The position numbers were made by a program, and so were the translations under genes. Below are positions 42,931-51,366 of a DNA stretch of 64,000 nt, one piece after another. The notes beneath the pieces are model-generated. The model was given only the letters and a program-made list of their open reading frames with translations. It ran no database searches and was not told the origin of the DNA. Source of the DNA: Anaerocaecibacter muris (lineage in GTDB: Bacteria; Bacillota; Clostridia; Christensenellales; Pumilibacteraceae); contig NZ_CALPCE010000006.1 in assembly GCF_943192945.1 (NCBI RefSeq), forward strand, positions 62,001 through 126,000, written 5' to 3'. The first letter of the stretch is position 1, and each line of letters begins with the position of its first letter.

Positions 42931-42964
42931 TTGCGCAAACGCGGGCGATATGCGTTTAGTGCAG

Positions 42965-42994
42965 TTGACAGCGGACGGCAAAAAGTGTTAAAAT
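42965..42994 (+). promoter_or_regulatory. Promoter of the ecf operon, adjacent to the start codon
   Basis: TTGACA (42965-42970), an 18-base spacer and TAAAAT (42989-42994). The ecfA1 ATG is at 43001, so the transcript may begin at or next to the start codon. Confidence 0.7.
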
Positions 42995-43000
42995 AAACGC

Positions 43001-43855
43001 ATGCCATTTCTGGAATTTTCAAACGTCGATTATTCGTACCCCAGCGGCGATGACGGTTATATTCAGGCGTTAAAGTCGGTCAGCCTCGCGGTGGAGCGCG
43101 GCGAGTTTGTCGCGCTTGTCGGCTGTAACGGGTCGGGAAAATCGACGCTCGCTCGGCTTGCCAACGGGCTTATTTTGCCCGATTACGGCGTTGTGTCGGT
43201 GGACGGCAAATCGACCGCCGAAAAATCCAACCTTTACGAAATTCGCAAAAAGATAGGCGTTGTTTTTCAAAACCCCGATAACCAAATGGTGACGACCATA
43301 GTCGAGGACGATGTGGCGTTCGGACCCGAAAACCTCGGACTTCCGCCCGCGGAAATACGCGAGCGCGTCGATTGGGCGCTCGACTGCGTGGGCATGCGCG
43401 ATTACGCGACGAGCGGGCCCACTCGGCTGTCGGGCGGGCAAAAACAGCGCGTCGCGATAGCGGGCGTGCTTGCAATCAAGCCCGAACTCATGATACTCGA
43501 CGAGGCGACGGGCATGCTCGACCCCGACGGGCGCAAAGAGGTGCTGGACGTCGTGACGCGGCTAAACCGCAAAGAGAATATGGCGGTCGTCATGATTACG
43601 CATTTTATGGAAGAAGCCGCGCAAGCGGACAGAATAATTATTCTCGATCGCGGCGGCGTTACGGCGGACGGCGGGCGGGAGCTTTTTCAAACGCCCGAAG
43701 TATTTACGCGCGCGGGGCTGGACTTGCCCGTGTACGTGCGCGTCGCGCAACGGCTTAAATCCGCAGGCGCGGACATAGGCTGTCCGCTGTCCGTGCAAGA
43801 CTTCGTCGCGCAAGCGGCGCGAGCCGTAAAAGGCGGAGGTGAACGCCGTGATTGA
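43001..43855 (+). CDS. ecfA1: ECF transporter ATPase A1
   Basis: 284 residues. Walker A is GCNGSGKSTL, the signature is LSGGQKQRVA and Walker B is MILDEATGML, with the Q-loop in VFQNPDNQMV. It pairs with EcfA2 and EcfT to energise uptake through interchangeable S-components for vitamins and metals. The first of three ecf genes. No ribosome site is seen, and the promoter ends 6 bases before the ATG, so leaderless translation is possible. Confidence 0.93.
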   Translation: MPFLEFSNVDYSYPSGDDGYIQALKSVSLAVERGEFVALVGCNGSGKSTLARLANGLILPDYGVVSVDGKSTAEKSNLYEIRKKIGVVFQNPDNQMVTTIVEDDVAFGPENLGLPPAEIRERVDWALDCVGMRDYATSGPTRLSGGQKQRVAIAGVLAIKPELMILDEATGMLDPDGRKEVLDVVTRLNRKENMAVVMITHFMEEAAQADRIIILDRGGVTADGGRELFQTPEVFTRAGLDLPVYVRVAQRLKSAGADIGCPLSVQDFVAQAARAVKGGGERRD

Positions 43856-44714
43856 CGTCCGCAATCTGTCATACGTGTACAATCCCAAAACGCCGTTCAC
43901 GTCGCAGGCTCTGTTCGACGTAAATCTTAAAATCGAGGACGGCGATTTTTTCGGCATAATCGGCGGCACGGGCGCGGGCAAGTCCACGCTTATCAGTCAT
44001 TTCAACGCGCTTACGCGCGTGCAAAAAAAGAGCGGAACCGTGCTTGTTGACGACATGGACTTGTCCGTCAAAAAGCTCGATCTTAAAAAATTGCGCGCCA
44101 AGGTCGGCATGGTGTTTCAATATCCCGAACATCAGTTGTTCGACGACACCGTCGAAAAGGACGTAATGTTCGGACCGAAAAACCTAAAACTTCCCGCCGA
44201 GGAGCAAAAGGCGCGCGCCAAAGAGGCGATAGAGCTTGTGGGGCTGGACTATGCCGAGTTTGCGCAACGTTCGCCGTTCGAGCTGTCTGGCGGGCAGAAA
44301 CGCAGAGTTGCGCTTGCGGGCGTGCTTGCCATGCGCCCCGAAATTTTGGTGCTTGACGAACCGACGGCGGGGCTGGACCCCGTGGGCAAACGCGACATTA
44401 TGAACCTTGTCATGCGCGTTAAGCAGTCTTGCCCGACGGTCGTAATGATCTCGCACAATATGGACGAGATAGCCGAATACTGCAACAAAATAGCAGTGCT
44501 CAATCGCGGACGCGTGGAGGGCGTGTTTTCGCCGCGCGAGCTGTTTGGGTCGAAAGCGTTGCTCGAAAAGTGCGGCGTGGAGCTTCCGCTTGTTACAGAA
44601 ATCGCGGTGGAACTTTGTCGGGCGGGCGTAAACGTCAACGAGGCGATACTCACCGAAAACGAGCTTGTGGACGAGCTGTTAAAGGTAATGCCGAGGGCGG
44701 TGGAAAATGCGTGA
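43848..44714 (+). CDS. ecfA2: ECF transporter ATPase A2
   Basis: 288 residues from GTG 43848, which has GGAGG 8 bases upstream; a GTG at 43839 lies inside the ribosome site. Walker A is GGTGAGKSTL, the Q-loop VFQYPEHQLF is typical of A2 subunits, the signature is LSGGQKRRVA, and Walker B is LVLDEPTAGLD. It overlaps ecfA1 by 8 bases and ecfT by 8 bases. Confidence 0.94.
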   Translation: MIDVRNLSYVYNPKTPFTSQALFDVNLKIEDGDFFGIIGGTGAGKSTLISHFNALTRVQKKSGTVLVDDMDLSVKKLDLKKLRAKVGMVFQYPEHQLFDDTVEKDVMFGPKNLKLPAEEQKARAKEAIELVGLDYAEFAQRSPFELSGGQKRRVALAGVLAMRPEILVLDEPTAGLDPVGKRDIMNLVMRVKQSCPTVVMISHNMDEIAEYCNKIAVLNRGRVEGVFSPRELFGSKALLEKCGVELPLVTEIAVELCRAGVNVNEAILTENELVDELLKVMPRAVENA

Positions 44715-45546
44715 TATGACAATAGGGCAATACTACCCGTCCAATTCCGTCGTACACCGCGCCGACCCGCGGTTCAAACTGCTGATACTGATTTTGTTTA
44801 TAGTCACGGTGTTTTTTTGCGAGAGCTTTTTTTCGTTCGGGTTTATGACGTTTTTCGTGATTGTAACCATACTGTTGGCGCGCGTGCCCATACTCAAAGT
44901 GCTTAAAGGCTTAAAGATGATTATTATAATCGTCCTTATAACTACGCTGTTGATGACCGTGTTTTACACAGACCCCAACAGCAAGCCGCTTGCCGAGTGG
45001 GGGATTTTCCATATCTACCTAAACGGAATTTACGCGGCGATTAAACTTGCTTGGCGGTTGCTGTTGCTTGTGCTCATGCCGACGGTGCTGACGCTCACGT
45101 CCACGCCGACGGAGCTGTGCGACGGACTGGAAAGTCTGCTGTCGCCGCTCAAAAAAATCAAATTTCCCGTGCATGAGCTTGCGCTCATAATGAGCATAGC
45201 GTTGCGGCTTATCCCCACGCTCATAGAGGAAACGGACAAAATAATGAACGCGCAAAAAGCGCGCGGCGCGGCGTTCGAGTCGCGCAACCCGTTTAAAAAA
45301 ATAAAAGCGATGTTGCCCGTGCTTATTCCGCTGTTCGTTTCCAGTTTTCGCAGAGCCGACGACCTCGCCGACGCAATGGACAGCCGTTGCTACCGCGGCG
45401 CAAAGGGCAGAACGCGCATGAAAAAACTGCACTGCCGCGTAAGCGACGTGGTCGCGCTGTTGTTTTGGTGCGCCGTCACGGTGTGCGTGCTGTTCCTCAA
45501 TTATAATTGGTTCGGCTGGGGTTTTATAGCCGTGCTGGGGTTGTGA
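44707..45546 (+). CDS. ecfT: ECF transporter transmembrane subunit T
   Basis: 279 residues with about six membrane segments. The two Ala-Arg-Gly type coupling motifs are present: QKARGAAFE and MDSRCYRGAKGRT. These contact the two ATPases. No S-component gene lies in the window, as expected for a shared group II energising module. Confidence 0.94.
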   Translation: MRDMTIGQYYPSNSVVHRADPRFKLLILILFIVTVFFCESFFSFGFMTFFVIVTILLARVPILKVLKGLKMIIIIVLITTLLMTVFYTDPNSKPLAEWGIFHIYLNGIYAAIKLAWRLLLLVLMPTVLTLTSTPTELCDGLESLLSPLKKIKFPVHELALIMSIALRLIPTLIEETDKIMNAQKARGAAFESRNPFKKIKAMLPVLIPLFVSSFRRADDLADAMDSRCYRGAKGRTRMKKLHCRVSDVVALLFWCAVTVCVLFLNYNWFGWGFIAVLGL

Positions 45547-45547
45547 T

Positions 45548-46285
45548 ATGCGCTATAAAATAGTGTTGAGTTACGACGGCACGCCGTTCTGCGGTTGGCA
45601 ACGCCAGCCCAACGGCAATAGCGTGCAAGCGGAAGTGGAAAACGCCGTGTTCAAACTTTTCGGCGAGCGCGCCTCGGTCACGGGTTCGGGGCGGACGGAC
45701 GCGGGCGTGCATGCCGTCGGACAGGTTGCGCACTTCGACTGTGAAAAACAGCTCGACGATAGGAACGTCGTGGGCGGGCTTAACGCGTATCTTCCGCGCG
45801 AAATTCGTGTGTTGGACGGCGGGCGCACAAGCCCCGATTTCCACGCGCGTATGGGCGCGATAGATAAAACCTATATGTACCTCATGTACACGGGCAAGCC
45901 CCTTCCGCCGCTTAACGATCGTGCGCTGTGCTTGGGCTTCGAGCCGAACACGGAACGCATGGCGGACGCGGCGCGGGCGTTGTTGGGCACGCACGACTTT
46001 TCTACTTTCGTCGCGGCGGGCGGCGGCGCAAAAACCTTTACCCGCACGGTCAAGCGCGCGGACATAGAGCGCGACGGGCGGTTCGTAATGTTTTATATCA
46101 ACGCCGACGGTTTTTTGTATAACATGGTTCGCATAATAACCGCACAGCTCATAAAGGCGGGGCGGGGCGAGCAAGTGGACATGCCCGCGCTCATAGAAAA
46201 GCGCGACAGAGCGTTCGCAAAGGAGCTTGCGCCCGCGCACGGACTGTATTTGTATCAGGTAAATTACGGGGAGTACGAGCGGTGA
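45548..46285 (+). CDS. truA: tRNA pseudouridine synthase A
   Basis: 245 residues starting 1 base after the ecfT stop. The catalytic aspartate lies in GSGRTDAGVHAVGQ. The opening YDGTPFCGWQRQPN and the block ADGFLYNMVRI complete the TruA pattern. It makes pseudouridine at positions 38-40 of tRNA anticodon stems. The order ecfA1-ecfA2-ecfT-truA is common in Firmicutes. Its stop overlaps the next GTG. Confidence 0.95.
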   Translation: MRYKIVLSYDGTPFCGWQRQPNGNSVQAEVENAVFKLFGERASVTGSGRTDAGVHAVGQVAHFDCEKQLDDRNVVGGLNAYLPREIRVLDGGRTSPDFHARMGAIDKTYMYLMYTGKPLPPLNDRALCLGFEPNTERMADAARALLGTHDFSTFVAAGGGAKTFTRTVKRADIERDGRFVMFYINADGFLYNMVRIITAQLIKAGRGEQVDMPALIEKRDRAFAKELAPAHGLYLYQVNYGEYER

Positions 46286-47565
46286 GTAGCGGTAACGAGT
46301 ATTACTTCGAGTACATGCGCGAACTGTTGGGCGAGCGTTATTCCGACTTTGTCGCGGCGTACAACGATAAGCCGAGGTACAAGGCGTTGCGCGTGAACAC
46401 GCGCAAGATTACAGTCGAGCAGTTTAAACGGCTGTTCGGCACGCCGCTTAAACAGAACGCGCTTTGCGGCAATTCCTTTTATTGCGACGTAAAGCCGTCG
46501 CTCGACCCGCTGTACCACGCGGGGTTATATTACATGCAAGAGCCGAGCGCGGCGGCGGCGGTTGCGGCATTTGCGCCGTACATAGGCGAGCGCGTGCTTG
46601 ATTTGTGCGCCGCGCCCGGGGGCAAAGCGACGCAAGCCGCGGAATATATGTCGGGCGGGGTGTTGTTTTGCAACGACCCCGAATACAAGCGGACGAAAGC
46701 GCTTGCGGAAAACATAGAGCGCTTGGGCGTTAGCAACGCGGTCGTCACTTGCAACACTGCGGGCGATTATCGGCGCGCGGGGTTCGACGGATATTTCGAT
46801 ACGCTAATAGTGGACGCGCCGTGTAGCGGCGGCGGCATTACGCGATACGAGGACGTTCCGTATTCGGCGGAAATAGTCGCGGGTTGCGCCGCGCGCCAGC
46901 GCGCCGTCATAGACGACGCGACCGAACTGCTGTGCCGCGGCGGATATATGCTGTACAGTACTTGCACGTTCGCGCGCGAGGAGAACGAGGACGTTGTAAG
47001 GTACATAAGTTCAAAGGGCTTCCGCACCGTGGATATACCGCTTGCGGACGGCGCGGAACGCGGCATTGCCGAGCCGAACGCGCGGCGAATATACCCCATG
47101 AATTTCGACGGCGAAGGGCATTTTTACTGTGTTCTGCAAAAGACGGCGGGCGGGGAAGCCGAGCGGGCGAGCGCGCGCAAAAAGCGCGCAACGGCGACAT
47201 TCGGCAGGCTTAAACTCGACATTGCGGAAATCAACGGCAGGTTTGTTTTGCCGTTCGACTTGCCGTCGCTCGACGGGCTTAACGCCGTTAAAATCGGAAC
47301 GGCGGTGTTTGACGGCGGCAAGGACGCGGCGCACGCGCTCACGCACGCGTTGACGGACGAACAGGTTGAGGCGTTCGGCACGGTTGAATTGGGCGAGCTT
47401 GCGGGCGAATATATTCGCGGCAGGCAGTTGGAAGTTTGCGCGCCGCAACGCGGCATGCTTATAGCGACAGTCGGCGGTCACGCGCTGGGGCTTGTCAAGT
47501 CCGCGCCGACGGGCGACGGAACGTCCGCGCTTAAAAATCACTATCCAAAATATTTGAGAGTTTAA
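46282..47565 (+). CDS. RsmF/NOL1-NOP2-Sun type RNA (cytosine-5) methyltransferase
   Basis: 427 residues from GTG 46282, overlapping truA in GTGA. The SAM-binding motif is VLDLCAAPGGKATQAAEYM. The two catalytic cysteines are in DAPCSGGGI and STCTFAREENE. A C-terminal domain of about 130 residues resembles the RsmF RNA-binding region, ending with a short PUA-like part. The likely substrate is 16S rRNA C1407 or nearby positions, but tRNA cannot be ruled out. Confidence 0.88.
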   Translation: MSSGNEYYFEYMRELLGERYSDFVAAYNDKPRYKALRVNTRKITVEQFKRLFGTPLKQNALCGNSFYCDVKPSLDPLYHAGLYYMQEPSAAAAVAAFAPYIGERVLDLCAAPGGKATQAAEYMSGGVLFCNDPEYKRTKALAENIERLGVSNAVVTCNTAGDYRRAGFDGYFDTLIVDAPCSGGGITRYEDVPYSAEIVAGCAARQRAVIDDATELLCRGGYMLYSTCTFAREENEDVVRYISSKGFRTVDIPLADGAERGIAEPNARRIYPMNFDGEGHFYCVLQKTAGGEAERASARKKRATATFGRLKLDIAEINGRFVLPFDLPSLDGLNAVKIGTAVFDGGKDAAHALTHALTDEQVEAFGTVELGELAGEYIRGRQLEVCAPQRGMLIATVGGHALGLVKSAPTGDGTSALKNHYPKYLRV

Positions 47566-47642
47566 AAGTTGTCGGGCGCAGGGGATTTTGCGCGGCGACA
47601 ATATAAATATATCGAAAAATATAAACCATAACGGAGGTTGAT

Positions 47643-48230
47643 ATGGAACGTAAGTTTATTACAGTGACAAAGACGGTGACGGAACAGGTCGCGGCGAACC
47701 GCGTGCGCATTACGCTCACCGCTTACGGCGAGGCAAAAAAGTACGCGGCGGCTGTGGAGAGCGCGAGCGAAGCGGCGAGCGCGGCGACGCAAGCGTTTTC
47801 GGGCATGGACGGCGTGTCGCTCAAAAGCCGCGGCATAAACGTTACTACCCTGCGCGACGATAAAAAAACGGTGGGATACCGCGCAGCGCATGCGTTTGCG
47901 GCGGAGTTCGATTTTTCGCCCGAACTGTTTGGCAAGGCGACCGAAGCGTTGAGCGCGCTCAATGTCGAGTGGCGCGTGTCGTTCACTTTCAAGGACAACG
48001 GCGAGGGTAAGGCGTTGTTAAAACGCGCCGTCGAGGAAGCCAAAACGGACGCGCAAAATATTGCGGCGGCGGCGGGCGTAAAGTTCGGCGCGCTGATAAA
48101 GGCGGAATACGCGGCGACGGAGGGCGCGCGCCCCATGATGTTGCGTGCGGCGGCTTATTCGGACAACGCGGTCGAACCGGAGGAAATAACATTGTCCGAA
48201 ACGGTTGTGTGTTCGTGGGAGATAGCGTAA
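47643..48230 (+). CDS. SIMPL-domain (DUF541) protein
   Basis: 195 residues behind CGGAGG. A strand-rich start (ITVTKTVTEQVAANRVRITLT) is followed by alternating helices and the conserved SLKSRGINVTTLRDD segment of the family. Unlike most SIMPL proteins it lacks a signal peptide and membrane anchor, so it is probably cytoplasmic. The function of the domain is not well defined; oxidative stress links exist for relatives. Confidence 0.75.
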   Translation: MERKFITVTKTVTEQVAANRVRITLTAYGEAKKYAAAVESASEAASAATQAFSGMDGVSLKSRGINVTTLRDDKKTVGYRAAHAFAAEFDFSPELFGKATEALSALNVEWRVSFTFKDNGEGKALLKRAVEEAKTDAQNIAAAAGVKFGALIKAEYAATEGARPMMLRAAAYSDNAVEPEEITLSETVVCSWEIA

Positions 48231-48433
48231 CGCGTTACTGAAACAGAATTGACGAAGATGGCGCGGGCGGTTTTTCGTATGTGAAAAACGACCGCGAACG
48301 TCGCGCGCGGCGGTAAAAATCGGCGCGGCAAAATTCTTGTATTCGTCATAGCGTTTTCACACTATCAACAAGTATATATAATATAATCAAGCACGTAAAG
48401 AGTTACTCTTTGCAATCTTTTTCTTCCTTTGGT

Positions 48434-48480
48434 AAATGATTGTATTGTTTCCCCCCTTTCAATACAATCATTTATTTTTT
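48434..48480 (+). terminator. Strong terminator hairpin without an adjacent gene
   Basis: AAATGATTGTATTG (48434-48447) and CAATACAATCATTT (48460-48473) form a perfect 14-bp stem, followed by ATTTTTT. Confidence 0.8.
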
Positions 48481-48558
48481 GCCGATTTTCGGCGCGGGGC
48501 GGAGGGCGTTGTGCCGTAAATCTATGATTGCGGGTTGCGGATAAAATACGTAAAAGTA

Positions 48559-48588
48559 TTGACAAACGTCGTTCGACGGGTGTATAAT
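48559..48588 (+). promoter_or_regulatory. Promoter of the amylase gene
   Basis: TTGACA (48559-48564), an 18-base spacer containing the inverted repeat CGTCG-TT-CGACG, and TATAAT (48583-48588). Confidence 0.82.
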
Positions 48589-48622
48589 GTATACAATACA
48601 CGGCTTTAATCGGAGGGAAATG

Positions 48623-51352
48623 ATGAAACTGAAAAAAGCGATAGTATTTGTGCTGTGCGCGGTTTTGGCTTTGCCAATGTTCGCATGCGGCAAGGCGGCG
48701 CGCCCCGGCGGCGGCGGAGTAGCAGGCGACGGAAAAACTTATACCGTTACTTTCTACGTCGGCGCGGAGGCGGAAGCCGCGGGCGCGTTGGTATATCCTG
48801 ATGCTATAGAAGTTAAATCGGGCGGCACTTGCGGAGAGTTGCCCGTGCCTCACGGCTATAAAGGTTATTCTTTTATAGGTTGGAAAACTGCCGACGGCGC
48901 GGAATTTCTTGCAACGACTGTCGTGCGGTCGGACATTACCGTTACTGCGCAATGGCGGTCGCAGTCCGAACAGGATGATATTGCCAAAAAGTACGAAGAA
49001 AGTCTTGCCACGGCGGAGTGGAATAAGGCGGGGCATATCTATATTCATTATAAGCGTAGCGGACACGCGGAAAGCGAAAACGGCACGGTCAAAAACTTGC
49101 CGAACGCCGCGCCGGAATACTCGACGCAGATTGAATCCTCGGTCTATAAAGATTGGGGGCTTTGGGTATGGCCTATCGGCAACGCGAACGGTCGTTTGTT
49201 CAACGCAATGCACATAGACGAAAGCGGCGCGGTGTATGACGTCGATCTTACTAATACTTATACCGATTGCGGTTGGGATCCCGACGCAAACGGCGGACAT
49301 GGCGCGTCGCAGGACGTTGTTATCAACTATGACGACTACAATACCGAAGACGGCACTTTCGGAATTTTGTTGTTTCAAATTTCGTCACGCAGCAACGATA
49401 AACATTGGATAAGCGATGTTGGCAATACAAACATAAGTCTGTCGAAAGCTCGGCGTAAAGATAAGGGGATGCACTGGTTTGTCACCCAAGGCAATATCGG
49501 ATTCGGCACGCCGCAATTTACGGGCGAGGATGTTTCCAGTAATTACGACGGTATTCCTGAAGGTTCAGCTATCACTCGCGCCGACGGTGACGACATGATT
49601 AACAGCGCGCTTGACAATTCGAGCAAATATCCAGTATGGCCAAACCGCGTGCAAAACTTCGATGCGAGCACGGGCTATCAAATATTTATAGCGTCGTTTG
49701 CGGACAGCAACGGCGACGGCATGGGCGACTTGCGCGGAATTATACAGAAGTTGCCTTACCTTGCAAGCCTAAATGTTGAAGTGTTATGGCTAACGCCTTT
49801 CCAAAACTCGACTAACTATCACGGCTACGACATTTACGATTATTTCTCGGTCGATCCCAAATTCGGCACCCTTGCCGACTACCGCGAACTTGTTTACAGA
49901 GCGCATAACGAATACGGCATGAAAATAGTTATGGACTTTGTTCTCAACCATACGGGCAAGAGCAACCCTTGGTTTGTCAAATCGCAAAATCTGGAAAAAG
50001 AAAAGATACAAACCGCCGACGGCAAGACGCGCGAAATAGACTATCGTCAGTTCTATAACTGGATAAACAAGGAAACTTACGACAGTCTTGACGCGGAAAC
50101 TCAAAAACAGTGGTACGGCGATTCGTACGGCTACTACTTCTATTCGTCGTTCTCGTCCGACATGCCCGAGCTTAATTACGACTATCAGCCCGTGCGCGAC
50201 GCGATACTCGAAGTTTGCGATTACTGGATGTCGTTCGGACTGGACGGGTTCCGTCTTGATGCGGTCAAACACATCTACATGAAAAACGAAATTCTGCCCG
50301 TCGGCAAAACTCTTTCCGGCACGGCGGATAAAAACAATCCCGCGGCGCCCGTAGTCGAGGACGGTTTATATTCGCACGATAAAAAGCGTAATATCAACTT
50401 CTATCGCGAGTTTAACTACCGTCTTAAATCGGCGCACCCCAATGCGTTTGTAGTCGGCGAAAACCTCGACGGTTGGAACGAGAGAACAAAAGAATACTAT
50501 CAAGGCATTGATTCGCAGTTCGATTTTAATACGTATTATGCGGGCAGAGCATTTGCCGAAGTTCGCGGCATACCGCATTTAAGCGCAGGCGCGCCCGCCA
50601 AGAGCGAAGCTGATTTACATTCCGCGTTCAGAACGTATTTGCAGGGTTACACTTCGTTCAAAGGTCAAAATCCCAACTTCGTTGCGGGTCAGTTCACGTC
50701 TAACCATGACTTGCCGCGCGCGCGCAACCGCATGGCGTTAAAAGCGTCCAACGGCGTGGACACAGACCACTATACCAAGGTCGAGGGTAGCCTTATAAGC
50801 GATTCCGAAAACGCGTTGTATATGTATTACGGCATGCTCATGACTTTGCCGGGGGTTACGTGGATTTATTACGGCGACGAACTCGGCATGGAGGGTATAA
50901 TGGATTACACCCTCGAAACGCAAAGCACCGATTCGTTGACGAGCTCGCCGCACGAGGATAGAATTTACCGTCAACCCATGAAGTGGGAGGCGACGGGGAA
51001 TGCGTCCTATAAAATAGGTTTCGGCGAACTTACTTGCGAGCTTACGGGACTTAACGCAAGCACGGTCAAGAGTGTTGCCGAACAGGAACAGGACGCGTCG
51101 TCGCTGTTGTCTTGGGTCAAGACTTTGACGGCTATTCGCACCGAATATAAACTCGGCAATGCAACCGCTATAACCGACGGCGGAACAAACGGCAATAAAA
51201 TTTCTTACACCGTTCGCGGCGGCAACGGCAATATCAGCGTCAGCATAATAGCCGGTAGCGGCGCGCTCACTTCCGCGCCTGCGGGAGCCAAAGCGTTCTG
51301 GACGGGCAGCATTGCCGGCAAGACTTGCAGCGTGCTTGTGACGGCGGCATAA
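48623..51352 (+). CDS. GH13 alpha-amylase/pullulanase-type surface lipoprotein
   Basis: 909 residues from ATG 48623, six bases after GGAGGG (an ATG at 48620 overlaps). The signal sequence ends MFAC with Cys22. In order there is a Listeria-Bacteroides (InlB-type) repeat around residues 35-115, a CBM41/pullulanase-associated domain around 145-300, and the GH13 barrel from about 350 to 780. Catalytic residues are visible: Asp546 in FRLDAVKH, Glu613 in VVGENLDGW and the transition-state Asp696 in TSNHDLPR. It should split starch or related alpha-glucans at the cell surface. A second lipoprotein follows 14 bases on. Confidence 0.92.
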   Translation: MKLKKAIVFVLCAVLALPMFACGKAARPGGGGVAGDGKTYTVTFYVGAEAEAAGALVYPDAIEVKSGGTCGELPVPHGYKGYSFIGWKTADGAEFLATTVVRSDITVTAQWRSQSEQDDIAKKYEESLATAEWNKAGHIYIHYKRSGHAESENGTVKNLPNAAPEYSTQIESSVYKDWGLWVWPIGNANGRLFNAMHIDESGAVYDVDLTNTYTDCGWDPDANGGHGASQDVVINYDDYNTEDGTFGILLFQISSRSNDKHWISDVGNTNISLSKARRKDKGMHWFVTQGNIGFGTPQFTGEDVSSNYDGIPEGSAITRADGDDMINSALDNSSKYPVWPNRVQNFDASTGYQIFIASFADSNGDGMGDLRGIIQKLPYLASLNVEVLWLTPFQNSTNYHGYDIYDYFSVDPKFGTLADYRELVYRAHNEYGMKIVMDFVLNHTGKSNPWFVKSQNLEKEKIQTADGKTREIDYRQFYNWINKETYDSLDAETQKQWYGDSYGYYFYSSFSSDMPELNYDYQPVRDAILEVCDYWMSFGLDGFRLDAVKHIYMKNEILPVGKTLSGTADKNNPAAPVVEDGLYSHDKKRNINFYREFNYRLKSAHPNAFVVGENLDGWNERTKEYYQGIDSQFDFNTYYAGRAFAEVRGIPHLSAGAPAKSEADLHSAFRTYLQGYTSFKGQNPNFVAGQFTSNHDLPRARNRMALKASNGVDTDHYTKVEGSLISDSENALYMYYGMLMTLPGVTWIYYGDELGMEGIMDYTLETQSTDSLTSSPHEDRIYRQPMKWEATGNASYKIGFGELTCELTGLNASTVKSVAEQEQDASSLLSWVKTLTAIRTEYKLGNATAITDGGTNGNKISYTVRGGNGNISVSIIAGSGALTSAPAGAKAFWTGSIAGKTCSVLVTAA

Positions 51353-51366
51353 GGAGGTAGAGAACT

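Larger units (their letters stand above)
48231..48622 (+). other. Gap with a possible short transcript and the amylase promoter
   Basis: No protein gene seen. An AT-rich segment with TATAATATAATC-like sequence near 48380 is followed by AAAGAG/CTCTTT, a pyrimidine-rich stretch and a strong terminator at 48434-48480. Together they could define a small RNA of about 90 bases. The remainder is the promoter of the amylase gene. Confidence 0.35.

Noticed and set aside
33943-48590. GTATAC-containing sequence around the -10 of two lipoprotein promoters (33945 and 48583)
   Set aside because: The shared bases are mostly the -10 itself, and the flanking inverted repeats differ, so a common regulator is not supported.
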